Positions 36,586-44,254 of a DNA stretch of 57,848 bases are shown one piece after another. The notes beneath the pieces were generated by a model, which was not told the DNA's origin, did not search any database, and saw only the letters and a program-made list of their open reading frames with translations. This DNA is from CAIVND01 sp035532075. GTDB taxonomy: Bacteria > Actinomycetota > Acidimicrobiia > Acidimicrobiales > Bog-793. The DNA lies in contig DATKRV010000080.1 in the NCBI GenBank assembly GCA_035532075.1, positions 1 through 57,848 on the forward strand, written 5' to 3'. Every line of letters starts with the position of its first letter. Positions within the stretch are counted from its first letter, which is position 1. Both the position numbers and the translations under genes were made by a program.

Positions 36586-36613
36586 GTGGATTCCAAAAAC
36601 CCTGTTCAACGCG

Positions 36614-37858
36614 CTATAGATCGAGCAACAGACGGCGTAGATTCCCGAGCGCGGCGATTGTCGCGAGTTCGCGGATCCTCTGGCGATCACCGCTCAGACG
36701 AAGCGCCAGAGCCACGCTGGGACGCCCTGCTAGCGCAAGACCGACGAAGCAGGTGCCGACCGGCTGCCCCTCTTGCTCCTCGGGTCCCGCCACTCCCGTG
36801 GTTGAGATGGCGAGGTCGCTGCCAAGCAGCGCGCGCGCGCCCTCCGCCATGGCAATTGCCGCTTTCTCGGAGACGACCGGGCCACGCGCCACGCCGAGCG
36901 CGGCGTATTTGATCGCTTCGTGATATGCCACCAGAGCACCGCGAAACCAGCGGCTCGCTCCTGCAACCGCAACGATTCGCGAAGAGATGAGACCCCCGGT
37001 AAAGGACTCAGCAAGGCCAAGCGTGAGTCCTTGTTGTGTGAGAACCTCGCCTAGCGCGTGTTCCATCGTCTCATTGTCGACTCCAAAGACGCTTCCTCCG
37101 AGAAGCTCTCGCAACACCAGCTCCTCCTCATCGAGTCTCACGCGAGCAGCCTCTTCGGTGGGGGCCTTGACCGTAATGCGAACCTTTACCCCTTCGATTC
37201 CACTCGCAAGGAAGGCGATCCGGGGGCCATCTGCGCCACCACGTTCGAGCGCCTCAAATCTCGGGCTGACGATCTCGGCGATCCTTGACTCAGCGACCCC
37301 AAAGGTCCGCAGCACCCGACTTCTGATTGTCGCGGACTCCCCGGAACGGCGCATCAGGTCTGCGAGAACCGCTCTCGAAACCATCTCGCGCATCTCATGG
37401 GGCACTCCGGGAAGTGCGTAGATCACCTTCTCAGCGATCGGACAGAGAAGACCGGGTGCAGACCCGATCACCTGGGAGATGATGCTCGCACCCTCAGGTA
37501 CCTGTGCCTGTCGCAGGTTGTTCTCGCTCATCTCACGTCCACGCGACGAGAACATCTCGCGTACTCGCCGCTCCGCCTCCCCATTGTGCACGAGCTCGAC
37601 ACCCATCACCTTGGCAATTGCCTCGCGCGTGATGTCATCTTGTGTGGGGCCAAGTCCTCCGCAGGTGATCACGGCATCCGAGCGCGAGAGCGCATGATCG
37701 AGCACATCGGCAATTCGGTCAATGTTGTCTCCGACGCGACTCTGGTAGAGACAGTCAATGCCACTCTCGGCGAGCTGTTCCGCGATCCATGTGGAGTTCG
37801 TATCGACAATCTGACCGAGCAACAGCTCCGTCCCTATCGCAACTATCTCTGCTCGCAT
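36614..37858 (-). CDS. cinA: CinA-family protein
   Basis: 414 residues from ATG 37858, which has GGAGG 5 nt upstream. The N-terminal MoaB-like domain (~1-165) carries AEIVAIGTELLLGQIVDTN and CGGLGPTQDDITREA, and IYALPGVPHEM closes it. The C-terminal domain (~265-410) with GLAESFTGGLISSRI and ISTTGVAGPEEQEGQPVGT is the nicotinamide-mononucleotide amidohydrolase (PncC) type. So it probably recycles pyridine nucleotides as well as the ADP-ribose-linked activity known for full-length CinA. It follows pgsA by 60 bp and precedes recA, an arrangement common in Actinobacteria and Firmicutes. Co-transcription with recA is weakened by the LexA-controlled promoter between them. Confidence 0.94.
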   Translation of the reverse strand: MRAEIVAIGTELLLGQIVDTNSTWIAEQLAESGIDCLYQSRVGDNIDRIADVLDHALSRSDAVITCGGLGPTQDDITREAIAKVMGVELVHNGEAERRVREMFSSRGREMSENNLRQAQVPEGASIISQVIGSAPGLLCPIAEKVIYALPGVPHEMREMVSRAVLADLMRRSGESATIRSRVLRTFGVAESRIAEIVSPRFEALERGGADGPRIAFLASGIEGVKVRITVKAPTEEAARVRLDEEELVLRELLGGSVFGVDNETMEHALGEVLTQQGLTLGLAESFTGGLISSRIVAVAGASRWFRGALVAYHEAIKYAALGVARGPVVSEKAAIAMAEGARALLGSDLAISTTGVAGPEEQEGQPVGTCFVGLALAGRPSVALALRLSGDRQRIRELATIAALGNLRRLLLDL

Positions 37859-37918
37859 CTTTCCTCCATTGCCTGTCTCGCCGCTAGCCACCAGGAACGT
37901 CGCCGAACTGCGCGACGC

Positions 37919-38509
37919 CTATTTCAAGAGGTTCGATCTCGCCATCAGTCGCCGACCGTCGATGAGATATTCAAGCCCGGTGTAGAGCGTCAGCGCGGTA
38001 GCGATCCACAACAACGTTTGAGGAATGATCACCGCGCTCGCATGGAATGGTGGAAAAAAGGCGCATCCGATCGAAAAATCCTGGGCAATCGTCTTCCATT
38101 TGGCGAGGTTGCGAGCCGGAATCGAGATTTCGAGGCGGCTCACTCGCGTCCGAAACACGCTCATCGCAATCTCGCGGAACGCGATCAGCGCCACGGGTAT
38201 GGGAGAGAACACATGCTCACCGACAAGAACGCCAAGCGCGCCGAGGACGAGGAACTTGTCCGCGAGTGGATCGAGAAAAGCGCCGGAGCTGGTCGTACCG
38301 AGTCGTCGGGCAAGATGTCCATCCAGACCGTCCGAACTCGCCAAGACGATCCAGATCGTCCAGAGCCACCATGATCTCGGTCCGAGGACGACGATGAAGA
38401 AGGCGAACGCGGGGGCTGCGAGCAATCGAAGAACGGTGAGGGCGTTGGCTGGCGTGGCAATCGCAGATGGTCCGAAGGTCTGACGGGTTTGGCGTTGTGT
38501 GCGAGTCAT
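37919..38509 (-). CDS. pgsA: CDP-diacylglycerol-glycerol-3-phosphate 3-phosphatidyltransferase
   Basis: Integral membrane enzyme of 196 residues that makes phosphatidylglycerophosphate. The CDP-alcohol phosphotransferase signature is intact: SSDGLDGHLARRLGTTSSGA followed by FLDPLADK (D-G-x2-A-R-x8-G-x3-D-x3-D). Several hydrophobic helices surround it (LLAAPAFAFFIVVLG, LWTIWIVLAS, VAVILPQ-like end segments). Its start codon overlaps the rimO stop as ATGA, so it is translationally coupled to rimO, and cinA follows. The family member could also be a phosphatidylinositol-phosphate synthase, but the rimO-pgsA-cinA context favours PgsA. Confidence 0.92.
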   Translation of the reverse strand: MTRTQRQTRQTFGPSAIATPANALTVLRLLAAPAFAFFIVVLGPRSWWLWTIWIVLASSDGLDGHLARRLGTTSSGAFLDPLADKFLVLGALGVLVGEHVFSPIPVALIAFREIAMSVFRTRVSRLEISIPARNLAKWKTIAQDFSIGCAFFPPFHASAVIIPQTLLWIATALTLYTGLEYLIDGRRLMARSNLLK

Positions 38510-39792
38510 CGCGAGACACGCGAATAGAGCTGGCCAGAGTCTGGCGAACCGATCAGGTCGGGACCCTCCGCGCCAACGATCTCGATCTTTGCCGTCGTTG
38601 CGACGGCGATGCGATCATCGACTCTGATAATTCCATCGATCTCGGGGGCCTCCCGGAACGAACGCGCCACCCCGGGGGCATCGATGAGACACAGTTGTGT
38701 CGTCGCGACGAGTTCGCGTCGCTTGCGGGCGGTTATCGCATCCTGGAGTTCGGCACATTCTCGAAGGCGCTCAAGAGCGAGCTCGCGCGGAACTCGCCCA
38801 TCCAGACCTGCCGCGTAGGTACCTTCCTCTTGCGAGTAGGGAAAGAAGCCAACCCAGTCAAGATCGGCCTCCTCAAGAAACCCGAGCAATCGATCTTGGT
38901 CATCTTCAGTCTCACCAGGGTATCCAAGGATGAACGAGGAACGGAACGCGGCCGACTCATCCAGCGATCTAATGAAGTTGATGCGCTGCAAGAACCGTTC
39001 GGAATTTCCATATCGACGCATCCTGCGGACGAGTTGCGGCGAGACATGTTGCAATGACAGATCGAAGTACGACACCCCGGTTGCGATGATCGTCTCGATC
39101 AATCCATTTGTCAGCGATGAAGGGTAGAGATAGAGGAGCCGGACTCGCTCGACGAGACACGCTACCTGTCGTACGAGTTCCGTGATCGACCCGCGTTCAT
39201 CTCGATCATTACCGAACGAGGCAAGATCTTGCGCGACGAGAACAACCTCTTTCACGTCGAGTGATTCCACCTCGCGTACGATCGACTCGACCGTGCGCGA
39301 GGCCTGGGGGCCGCGAAATGTCGGAATTGCACAAAATCCACAGCTCCGGTCGCATCCCTCGGCGATCTTCACGTATGCCCAGGGTAGGTCGGCCTTCGAA
39401 CGCGGCAAATCCATGAGTCGGAGACTCTCGCTCCGCTGCGCGTCTGCGCGCCATCTTGGACCCGTTGAGAGAGTGATCGGCACTCCGACATCAGCGACAT
39501 AATCGATCTCGGGAATTGCCGCGGCAAGCGCTTCACCAGACCGCGCCGCGAGACATCCGGTGACAACAATCCGTGTGCCGACCCTGCGTCTGGCGACGAA
39601 ATCGCCGATCGTGTCGATCGACTCCTGTCTCGCGGCATCGATGAACGCACAGGTGTTGACGACAACGACGTCAGCAGCATCAGCGCTCTTCGCCGGTCTC
39701 AGTCCATCGGCAAGGAGCGTTCCCGCGATCTTGTCGGAATCGACCTGATTTTTCGGACATCCGAGCGTCTCTATCCAGAAGTACTCGGGCAT
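38506..39792 (-). CDS. rimO: Ribosomal protein uS12 methylthiotransferase RimO
   Basis: Radical-SAM enzyme of 428 residues that adds a methylthio group to the conserved Asp of ribosomal protein S12. The N-terminal UPF0004 domain supplies three cluster Cys (IETLGCPKNQVDSD, VVNTCAFIDAA and VVTGCLAAR). The radical-SAM cluster is CDRSCGFCAIP (C-x3-C-x2-C). DLSLQHVSPQLVRRMRR and SSFILGYPGETEDD complete the TIM-barrel, and the last ~65 residues form the TRAM domain. The LQHVSP sequence and the C-terminal part favour RimO over MiaB. ATG 39792 has TACGCT 6 nt upstream, indicating its own leaderless promoter at the head of rimO-pgsA-cinA. Confidence 0.94.
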   Translation of the reverse strand: MPEYFWIETLGCPKNQVDSDKIAGTLLADGLRPAKSADAADVVVVNTCAFIDAARQESIDTIGDFVARRRVGTRIVVTGCLAARSGEALAAAIPEIDYVADVGVPITLSTGPRWRADAQRSESLRLMDLPRSKADLPWAYVKIAEGCDRSCGFCAIPTFRGPQASRTVESIVREVESLDVKEVVLVAQDLASFGNDRDERGSITELVRQVACLVERVRLLYLYPSSLTNGLIETIIATGVSYFDLSLQHVSPQLVRRMRRYGNSERFLQRINFIRSLDESAAFRSSFILGYPGETEDDQDRLLGFLEEADLDWVGFFPYSQEEGTYAAGLDGRVPRELALERLRECAELQDAITARKRRELVATTQLCLIDAPGVARSFREAPEIDGIIRVDDRIAVATTAKIEIVGAEGPDLIGSPDSGQLYSRVSR

Positions 39793-39798
39793 AGAGAC

Positions 39799-39804
39799 AG
39801 CGTA
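39799..39804 (-). promoter_or_regulatory. rimO -10 element, leaderless
   Basis: TACGCT on the minus strand, then GTCTCT, then ATG 39792. Confidence 0.5.
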
Positions 39805-39863
39805 CCAAGCAACGTTGTCGGCCCCTGTCCACCCAGAGCCGCCATCACGCGCTCCCTTGCCCC

Positions 39864-40517
39864 TCAGGTGTCGGTTGCCTCAACGTTCTTCGCGACATGG
39901 TCGATTCCGAGAGATCGCGCCTGGTCGACGAGCTCGTGGAGGGTAATGACTCCCTTGCGCTGAAGAGCGATCAGTCGCCGGTACTCCCGAGTCAGATCCA
40001 AGGGCTCGCTTCCGGCGATGGCGGCTGAGACGCGCGAACGCTCGAGGGACTCGACCGCTCCATGTGTCAGGGCGACAAGCCGCTTCGGCTGTGACAGATC
40101 GCGCAGCACGACGGGTTCATTCTGGGCATTGATCCTCAGCTCAACGTCACCGACACCGACGACCCGTTTGAAAAGCGTCTGGCGCGAGACAAGATCAACG
40201 ATCGAGCCAAGCGGAATATCACGAGAGATTCTCTTGAAGATACCGGAGCGATAGATGAGCCGCTGTGAGGTGAGAACGACCTGCGTCGAGCGGAATATCA
40301 ACAGCTTCGCATACAGATAGACGAGGGCCGAGAGAAAGACCACCCCGAGGGCAATACCGAACCAGGTCGGTGCATTCTTCCAAAATACAAACCCAACGCC
40401 CAGAGCCGAGAAAATCACCAGGAGCGCGAAGAGACTTGGCGCCAATTTGATCGGATGTGTCCCTCGCTCGTCGACAATCGTCTCACCATCGAGCAGGTGC
40501 CTCTTCGGGTAGGTCAT
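39864..40517 (-). CDS. bPH-domain membrane protein with SHOCT-like tail
   Basis: 217 residues. Two transmembrane segments (~27-46 LFALLVIFSALGVGFVFW and ~52-70 GIALGVVFLSALVYLYAK) precede a bacterial pleckstrin-homology (bPH_2/YdbT-type) domain: STQVVLTSQRLIYRSGIF, then IPLGSIVDLVSRQTLF and VGDVELRI. The C-terminal ~40 residues (REYRRLIALQRKGVITLHEL) look like a short SHOCT-type helix pair. It is located at the inner membrane; the biochemical role of this group is not established. It lies between ddl and rimO on the same strand, but 50- and 72-bp gaps and the rimO promoter suggest separate control. Confidence 0.82.
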   Translation of the reverse strand: MTYPKRHLLDGETIVDERGTHPIKLAPSLFALLVIFSALGVGFVFWKNAPTWFGIALGVVFLSALVYLYAKLLIFRSTQVVLTSQRLIYRSGIFKRISRDIPLGSIVDLVSRQTLFKRVVGVGDVELRINAQNEPVVLRDLSQPKRLVALTHGAVESLERSRVSAAIAGSEPLDLTREYRRLIALQRKGVITLHELVDQARSLGIDHVAKNVEATDT

Positions 40518-40566
40518 CGACCATCACGATTCGATTCGCTGCTCGAGTACACCATCGCTCCCGTCA

Positions 40567-41697
40567 TTATCCGAGTTTCGAAGAGATGCTCTTCGCATCG
40601 AGCAACAGCGCACCGGTTGCCCCCGCAGCGGAATATTGGGCAGAGGGTCGCTCGATGGATTCGAGAAGAAGACGATCAAGCAGATCGGCGAACGCGACCG
40701 GTGGATCGACGAACAGATGTCGAGAGAGCGAGCCGGGAATTGTGTTGATCTCGTTGAAGTACACCTGCCCGTCGCCGGCGAGAAAGTCGATCCGCGCAAC
40801 GCCACGTGCTCCAAGCGCGGTCGACGCAGTTATGGCATCTTGACGGATGCTGCCGGCGAGTTCGGGTGGTATCTTCGCCGGAAGCTCTCGAGCCGCGGCA
40901 TCCATACCGGCTCCGCCTACATATTTGTCTGCATAATTCAAAATCTCATGCGACGCGCTCGCACGCAGCGGACGCTCAATTGCAGACAGCGTCAGCGAGG
41001 GAAAGCAGCACAGCGCGATCTGCAGATCGTAAAGATCGCTGCGGTATGGCTCGATCACCGCGCCGCGGCGCAGGTGAACGTTGGCGTTGAGACGGGCGAG
41101 CGCCGTCGCAAGATCGGCAACGACATCGATGCCTATGGACGAACCTCCAAAACGCGGCTTCACGATATATGGTCCTGCGAATGGCAAACTCGTCAGGCCA
41201 CTGCGCAGAACGACCCGGGGAAGCGTCCTCAACCCTGCGGCGCGGGCAACCTCACCTGCTGCGAACTTGTCCATGCCAAGGGCCGCCGATGCGGCGCTCG
41301 GCCCGGTAAACGAGACACCCGCCAGGTCCAGTGCGCCCTGGATCGAACCATCCTCGCCCGGTCCCCCGTGCGTGCAGACCGCCACGGAATCAAGTTCGAG
41401 CCTCTCGAATCTGGCAGCTACCCGGCGACGTCGAGCGACGAAGCCGCCCTCTCCGCCCAAGACCAATGACACCGGCTCCGCGCCATTCGGCGCTCCCTGT
41501 GCGTAGTCCTTCGCCTCACTTGGTCCCTCAATGGAAAAGAAATCGCCATTCTTCGACCAGAAAATCGACACCACCTTGAGGTAACGACCTGAATCTTGTA
41601 ACGCGCGCACGGCTTGGAGCCCGGTCAGCACCGATACATCGTGCTCGGGAGAGGGGCCACCAAAGAGAACTCCGACTTTTTCCAGCGAATTGACCAT
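40567..41697 (-). CDS. ddl: D-alanine-D-alanine ligase
   Basis: ATP-grasp enzyme of 376 residues that makes D-Ala-D-Ala for peptidoglycan. KVGVLFGGPSPEHDVSVLTG is the N-terminal substrate domain (Gly-rich loop, Glu), THGGPGEDGSIQG the second, YIVKPRFGGSSIGI the ATP-grasp Lys loop, and RIDFLAGDGQVYFNEINTIP the Mg-binding Asp/Glu/Asn set. So all catalytic groups are present. ATG 41697 has no Shine-Dalgarno but has TAGCAT exactly 6 nt upstream, so it has its own promoter even though the membrane MurF-like gene lies just upstream. A 19-bp tandem repeat occupies the space before that promoter. Confidence 0.95.
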   Translation of the reverse strand: MVNSLEKVGVLFGGPSPEHDVSVLTGLQAVRALQDSGRYLKVVSIFWSKNGDFFSIEGPSEAKDYAQGAPNGAEPVSLVLGGEGGFVARRRRVAARFERLELDSVAVCTHGGPGEDGSIQGALDLAGVSFTGPSAASAALGMDKFAAGEVARAAGLRTLPRVVLRSGLTSLPFAGPYIVKPRFGGSSIGIDVVADLATALARLNANVHLRRGAVIEPYRSDLYDLQIALCCFPSLTLSAIERPLRASASHEILNYADKYVGGAGMDAAARELPAKIPPELAGSIRQDAITASTALGARGVARIDFLAGDGQVYFNEINTIPGSLSRHLFVDPPVAFADLLDRLLLESIERPSAQYSAAGATGALLLDAKSISSKLG

Positions 41698-41703
41698 GTC
41701 GCA

Positions 41704-41709
41704 ATGCTA
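41704..41709 (-). promoter_or_regulatory. ddl -10 element, leaderless
   Basis: TAGCAT on the minus strand, then TGCGAC, then ATG 41697. Confidence 0.5.
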
Positions 41710-41775
41710 GGCACTGGCACAACCGCAATACTGCCGCTTTGCGAGATCCCCTCGAAATCAGGCGCAATGCGCGCC

Positions 41776-41889
41776 ATGTCCACCCATCGTGGCCATGTTC
41801 ACGCACAGTGGCCATGTTCACGCATAGTGGCCGTGTTCACGCATAGTGGCCGTGTTCACGCATCGTGGCCGTGTTCACGCATAGTGATC
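41776..41889. repeat. 19-bp tandem repeat, six copies
   Basis: Units start at 41776, 41795, 41814, 41833, 41852 and 41871, with plus-strand consensus RTGTTCACGCATAGTGGCC. The outer two copies are the most diverged. The copy at 41871 contains the last codons and the TGA of the MurF-like gene. There are no spacers and no dyad inside the unit, so it is a minisatellite, not CRISPR. It ends about 67 bp upstream of the ddl -10. Confidence 0.95.
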
Positions 41890-43416
41890 TGGTAGGTCAT
41901 TCTCGTAGAGCACGATATCGTCTTCCGTGAGGTTGCTCTTGACCCACGCGACGGCTTCATCACGGTGCGCCGCGAGGACAAGATGCACACGCCCGGTTGC
42001 GCCGGCGCGCAGTGCGCGGCGGTTAGTCCGACCAACGATCACGATGTCGGTACAGACCGCCGAGGCCTGTCTCATCATTCGCCGGTTTGCCTGTCGCTGG
42101 CTCCTGCCAAGCTCGATCATGCCGGGGGTGACAAGCACCCTGCGAACCATATTTGATCCGAGGAGGCCAAGTCGTTCGATCGCCAGGTCCGCCCCGGCCG
42201 GATTGGAGTTGAAGGTATCGTCGATGATGGTCACCCCGGTGGATCCCGTCGTCTCGCTGAGACGGTTTGGTGGCCGCTCAAATTTCCTGATCTCGTGGAA
42301 ACACTCGACCGGATCGTCACCGATGAACATGGCCACTCCAATCGCGCATGCCACGTTCGTCAGCGCTGGGGGCCGCATACTCGCAACAAGATTTTGTCGT
42401 GCGATCTGCCTCCCGTGTCGATAGAGGACGATCTCATCTCCCTCCGCGCGCAGGCACAGGTCGGCGAGATCATCGATTGCAGAGACGGCCACGACCCTCT
42501 TCCCCTGTTCGCGTAGCGGCGAGATAAGTCTTCGAAGAAGGTCGTCATCTCCATTCAAGACGACATCGTTTGCAGTCTCGACGATCTCTGCCTTGGCCGA
42601 AAGAGTCACTGAGATGTCCCGAAACCGTTCGAGATGCACCGGTCCAATCGCGGTAATCACGGCAATCTGGGGCGGGATCCACCGGCAAAGTCCGCGGATC
42701 TCGCCAGGACCGTATGTTCCCATCTCTGCGATAAACACCTCAGTGCCCGGAACAAGAAGCTCGTTCACGGCTCTCGCAAGACCTGCCTGGTTGTTGAAAC
42801 TCCGCGGGCTCGCGAGCGTCACGTGATGCATCGAAAGCAGATGGGAGACATATTGCTTGGTGGTGGTCTTGCCGAAAGAACCCGTAATCCCGACAACGAT
42901 AGGTTGCACGCGCTGGAGCCGACGACGGGCCTCATTCACGAATTTCTGGGCGAGGCGACGCTCGATGGGAGTCGTGACCAACATTGCGAAATCAACAAAC
43001 ACGGGTGAAAGGACAAGCAGAACCGTGGCCAGACGAACTCCGATATCAACGGTTGTCACAACGAGGAGGATTGCCACCGGTATCACCCAGACGAGCGCTG
43101 TTGTAATTGAGAGCAGCCGAAGCCGACGCGTCCATACGAGTTTCGAGGTACGGCCTCGGAGCGAGAGGCCAAAAGGCGCAACCGCGACAAGCAGCGCGAC
43201 CCCCAACGAAGCTGCACTGAACGCGATCGTCGCAACGACGAAACCGAGTGTGAGGATGAAAATCACGATGTTCGCTGGTGAGCTAAACCACCAACGCATG
43301 GCGAACTTCGCAGCAGATCCCGGCAGGTAGTGCTCGCGCTGCGCCACACGTAGCCAGCGAAGCTGCGAGAGCACCAGCGCGACGAAAAGGAAACCGAAGA
43401 AGATCACGTAAGACAA
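41875..43416 (-). CDS. Membrane-anchored MurF-like Mur ligase
   Basis: 513 residues. The first ~150 form a membrane domain with about five hydrophobic helices (FFGFLFVALVLSQL, IVIFILTLGFVVATIAF, LGVALLVAVAPFG, ALVWVIPVAILLVV and LATVLLVLSPVF). Then comes a full Mur ligase: the P-loop GITGSFGKTTTK (~177-188), SFNNQAGLARAVNELL, EMGTYGPGEI, ITAIGPVHLERF, and the C-terminal substrate domain with DDTFNSNPAG. The sequence favours MurF (UDP-MurNAc-tripeptide:D-Ala-D-Ala ligase), and the ddl gene that makes its dipeptide is next. A membrane-fused form is not the standard soluble MurF, so a specialised or additional ligase is possible. Its start overlaps the hydrolase stop by 13 bp. Confidence 0.85.
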   Translation of the reverse strand: MSYVIFFGFLFVALVLSQLRWLRVAQREHYLPGSAAKFAMRWWFSSPANIVIFILTLGFVVATIAFSAASLGVALLVAVAPFGLSLRGRTSKLVWTRRLRLLSITTALVWVIPVAILLVVTTVDIGVRLATVLLVLSPVFVDFAMLVTTPIERRLAQKFVNEARRRLQRVQPIVVGITGSFGKTTTKQYVSHLLSMHHVTLASPRSFNNQAGLARAVNELLVPGTEVFIAEMGTYGPGEIRGLCRWIPPQIAVITAIGPVHLERFRDISVTLSAKAEIVETANDVVLNGDDDLLRRLISPLREQGKRVVAVSAIDDLADLCLRAEGDEIVLYRHGRQIARQNLVASMRPPALTNVACAIGVAMFIGDDPVECFHEIRKFERPPNRLSETTGSTGVTIIDDTFNSNPAGADLAIERLGLLGSNMVRRVLVTPGMIELGRSQRQANRRMMRQASAVCTDIVIVGRTNRRALRAGATGRVHLVLAAHRDEAVAWVKSNLTEDDIVLYENDLPDHYA

Positions 43417-44147
43417 CGCTCAACCGCCATGCGAAGTTCCTGCGGAGCCTCAAGGGGAATCATGTGACCGATGTGCTCAACAACGGTCAGATTCACGTCC
43501 CGGAAGAACTCGACGGCGCGCCGCTCGAGCGCTACTGGCGCGGCGGTATCGTTTGCGCCCAAGACCAATTCAACGTGTGTCGTAACCTTTGACATCAACG
43601 GTTCGTACTGCTCATTCACGCTGCGCACGAGCACCTCCCGCATGACTCCTTCAGCTGCGAGATAGTCGGATGATCCATACCTTCTCCGCGCACGTTCCAA
43701 CACCTGCGGAGCGACCAGTCGGTGACGCGCGAGGGTTTTTACCACGCGAAAGCCACGCGGCGTTCGAGAGGGAGCGGGGTTTGTGACAAGTGGCACTCCA
43801 CCCAAGACAAGGCCGCCGATTCGGTCGGGATATCGCGCCGCAAACTGAAGCGCGACTCGACCTCCAAACGAATGGCCAATGAGAATTGGCCGCGCGACCA
43901 AGAGATCGAAAAGTCCGGTGAGCGCCTCGGCGTATTCTGCGCTGCCCCAGGCGGTCTCGGGCGGCGGCGAGGCGCCAAAGCCTGGAAGATCGATCGCAAG
44001 GGCGCTGAGACCCGAGGGAGGCTCATCGAGGAAAAGCTGATCAAAATCATGGTGGTCACGGGACCAACCGTGCAGAGCAAGGGCGCCAAAGGGCGCTTCG
44101 CCACGTGGTTGGCCAAAGATTGCTCCAGAACAATAGGAGTGCAGCAC
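43404..44147 (-). CDS. Alpha/beta hydrolase
   Basis: 247 residues from GTG 44147. LALHGWSRDHHDFDQLF is the oxyanion region, PILIGHSFGGRVAL carries the nucleophile Ser in G-x-S-x-G, LVLGANDTAAP the acidic residue and VVEHIGHMIPLEAP the catalytic His, so the triad is complete. It resembles the 2-hydroxymuconate-semialdehyde-hydrolase / lactonase type; the substrate is unknown. A longer start at ATG 44249 would overlap the start codon and LexA box of the divergent helicase and adds a Cys/His-rich, unlikely stretch, so I prefer 44147, which has TAGCGT 7 nt upstream. It forms an operon with the MurF-like gene. Confidence 0.85.
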   Translation of the reverse strand: MLHSYCSGAIFGQPRGEAPFGALALHGWSRDHHDFDQLFLDEPPSGLSALAIDLPGFGASPPPETAWGSAEYAEALTGLFDLLVARPILIGHSFGGRVALQFAARYPDRIGGLVLGGVPLVTNPAPSRTPRGFRVVKTLARHRLVAPQVLERARRRYGSSDYLAAEGVMREVLVRSVNEQYEPLMSKVTTHVELVLGANDTAAPVALERRAVEFFRDVNLTVVEHIGHMIPLEAPQELRMAVERCLT

Positions 44148-44154
44148 ACCCTTG

Positions 44155-44160
44155 ACGCTA
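44155..44160 (-). promoter_or_regulatory. Hydrolase-murF operon -10 element
   Basis: TAGCGT on the minus strand, then 7 nt, then GTG 44147. Confidence 0.45.
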
Positions 44161-44234
44161 ACTCGTGCGAGCCAATGCGTGCAGCAGTTACGAAACTCGA
44201 CGAAGGTCCGTATGCAAATGACACGATGATTGTG

Positions 44235-44240
44235 TACGGT
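44235..44240 (+). promoter_or_regulatory. Helicase gene -10 element
   Basis: TACGGT with 7 nt to ATG 44248. The LexA box starts 3 bp downstream of it. Confidence 0.45.
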
Positions 44241-44242
44241 GC

Positions 44243-44254
44243 GAACCATGGTTC
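44243..44254. promoter_or_regulatory. LexA (SOS) box overlapping a start codon
   Basis: GAACCATGGTTC is a perfect GAAC-N4-GTTC palindrome. Its centre is the ATG (44248-44250) of the UvrD-type helicase. A repressor bound here would cover the transcription start predicted from the TACGGT hexamer. Confidence 0.75.

Noticed and set aside
41776..41889. CRISPR-like array
   Set aside because: Repeats are 19 bp and strictly head-to-tail with no spacers, and one unit is part of a gene end. No cas genes are present.
44147..44249. Hydrolase starting at ATG 44249, overlapping the helicase start
   Set aside because: The extra 34 residues are Cys/His/Arg-rich and unlike the family, and both start codons would share one ATG palindrome. 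GTG 44147 has a -10 at the proper distance.
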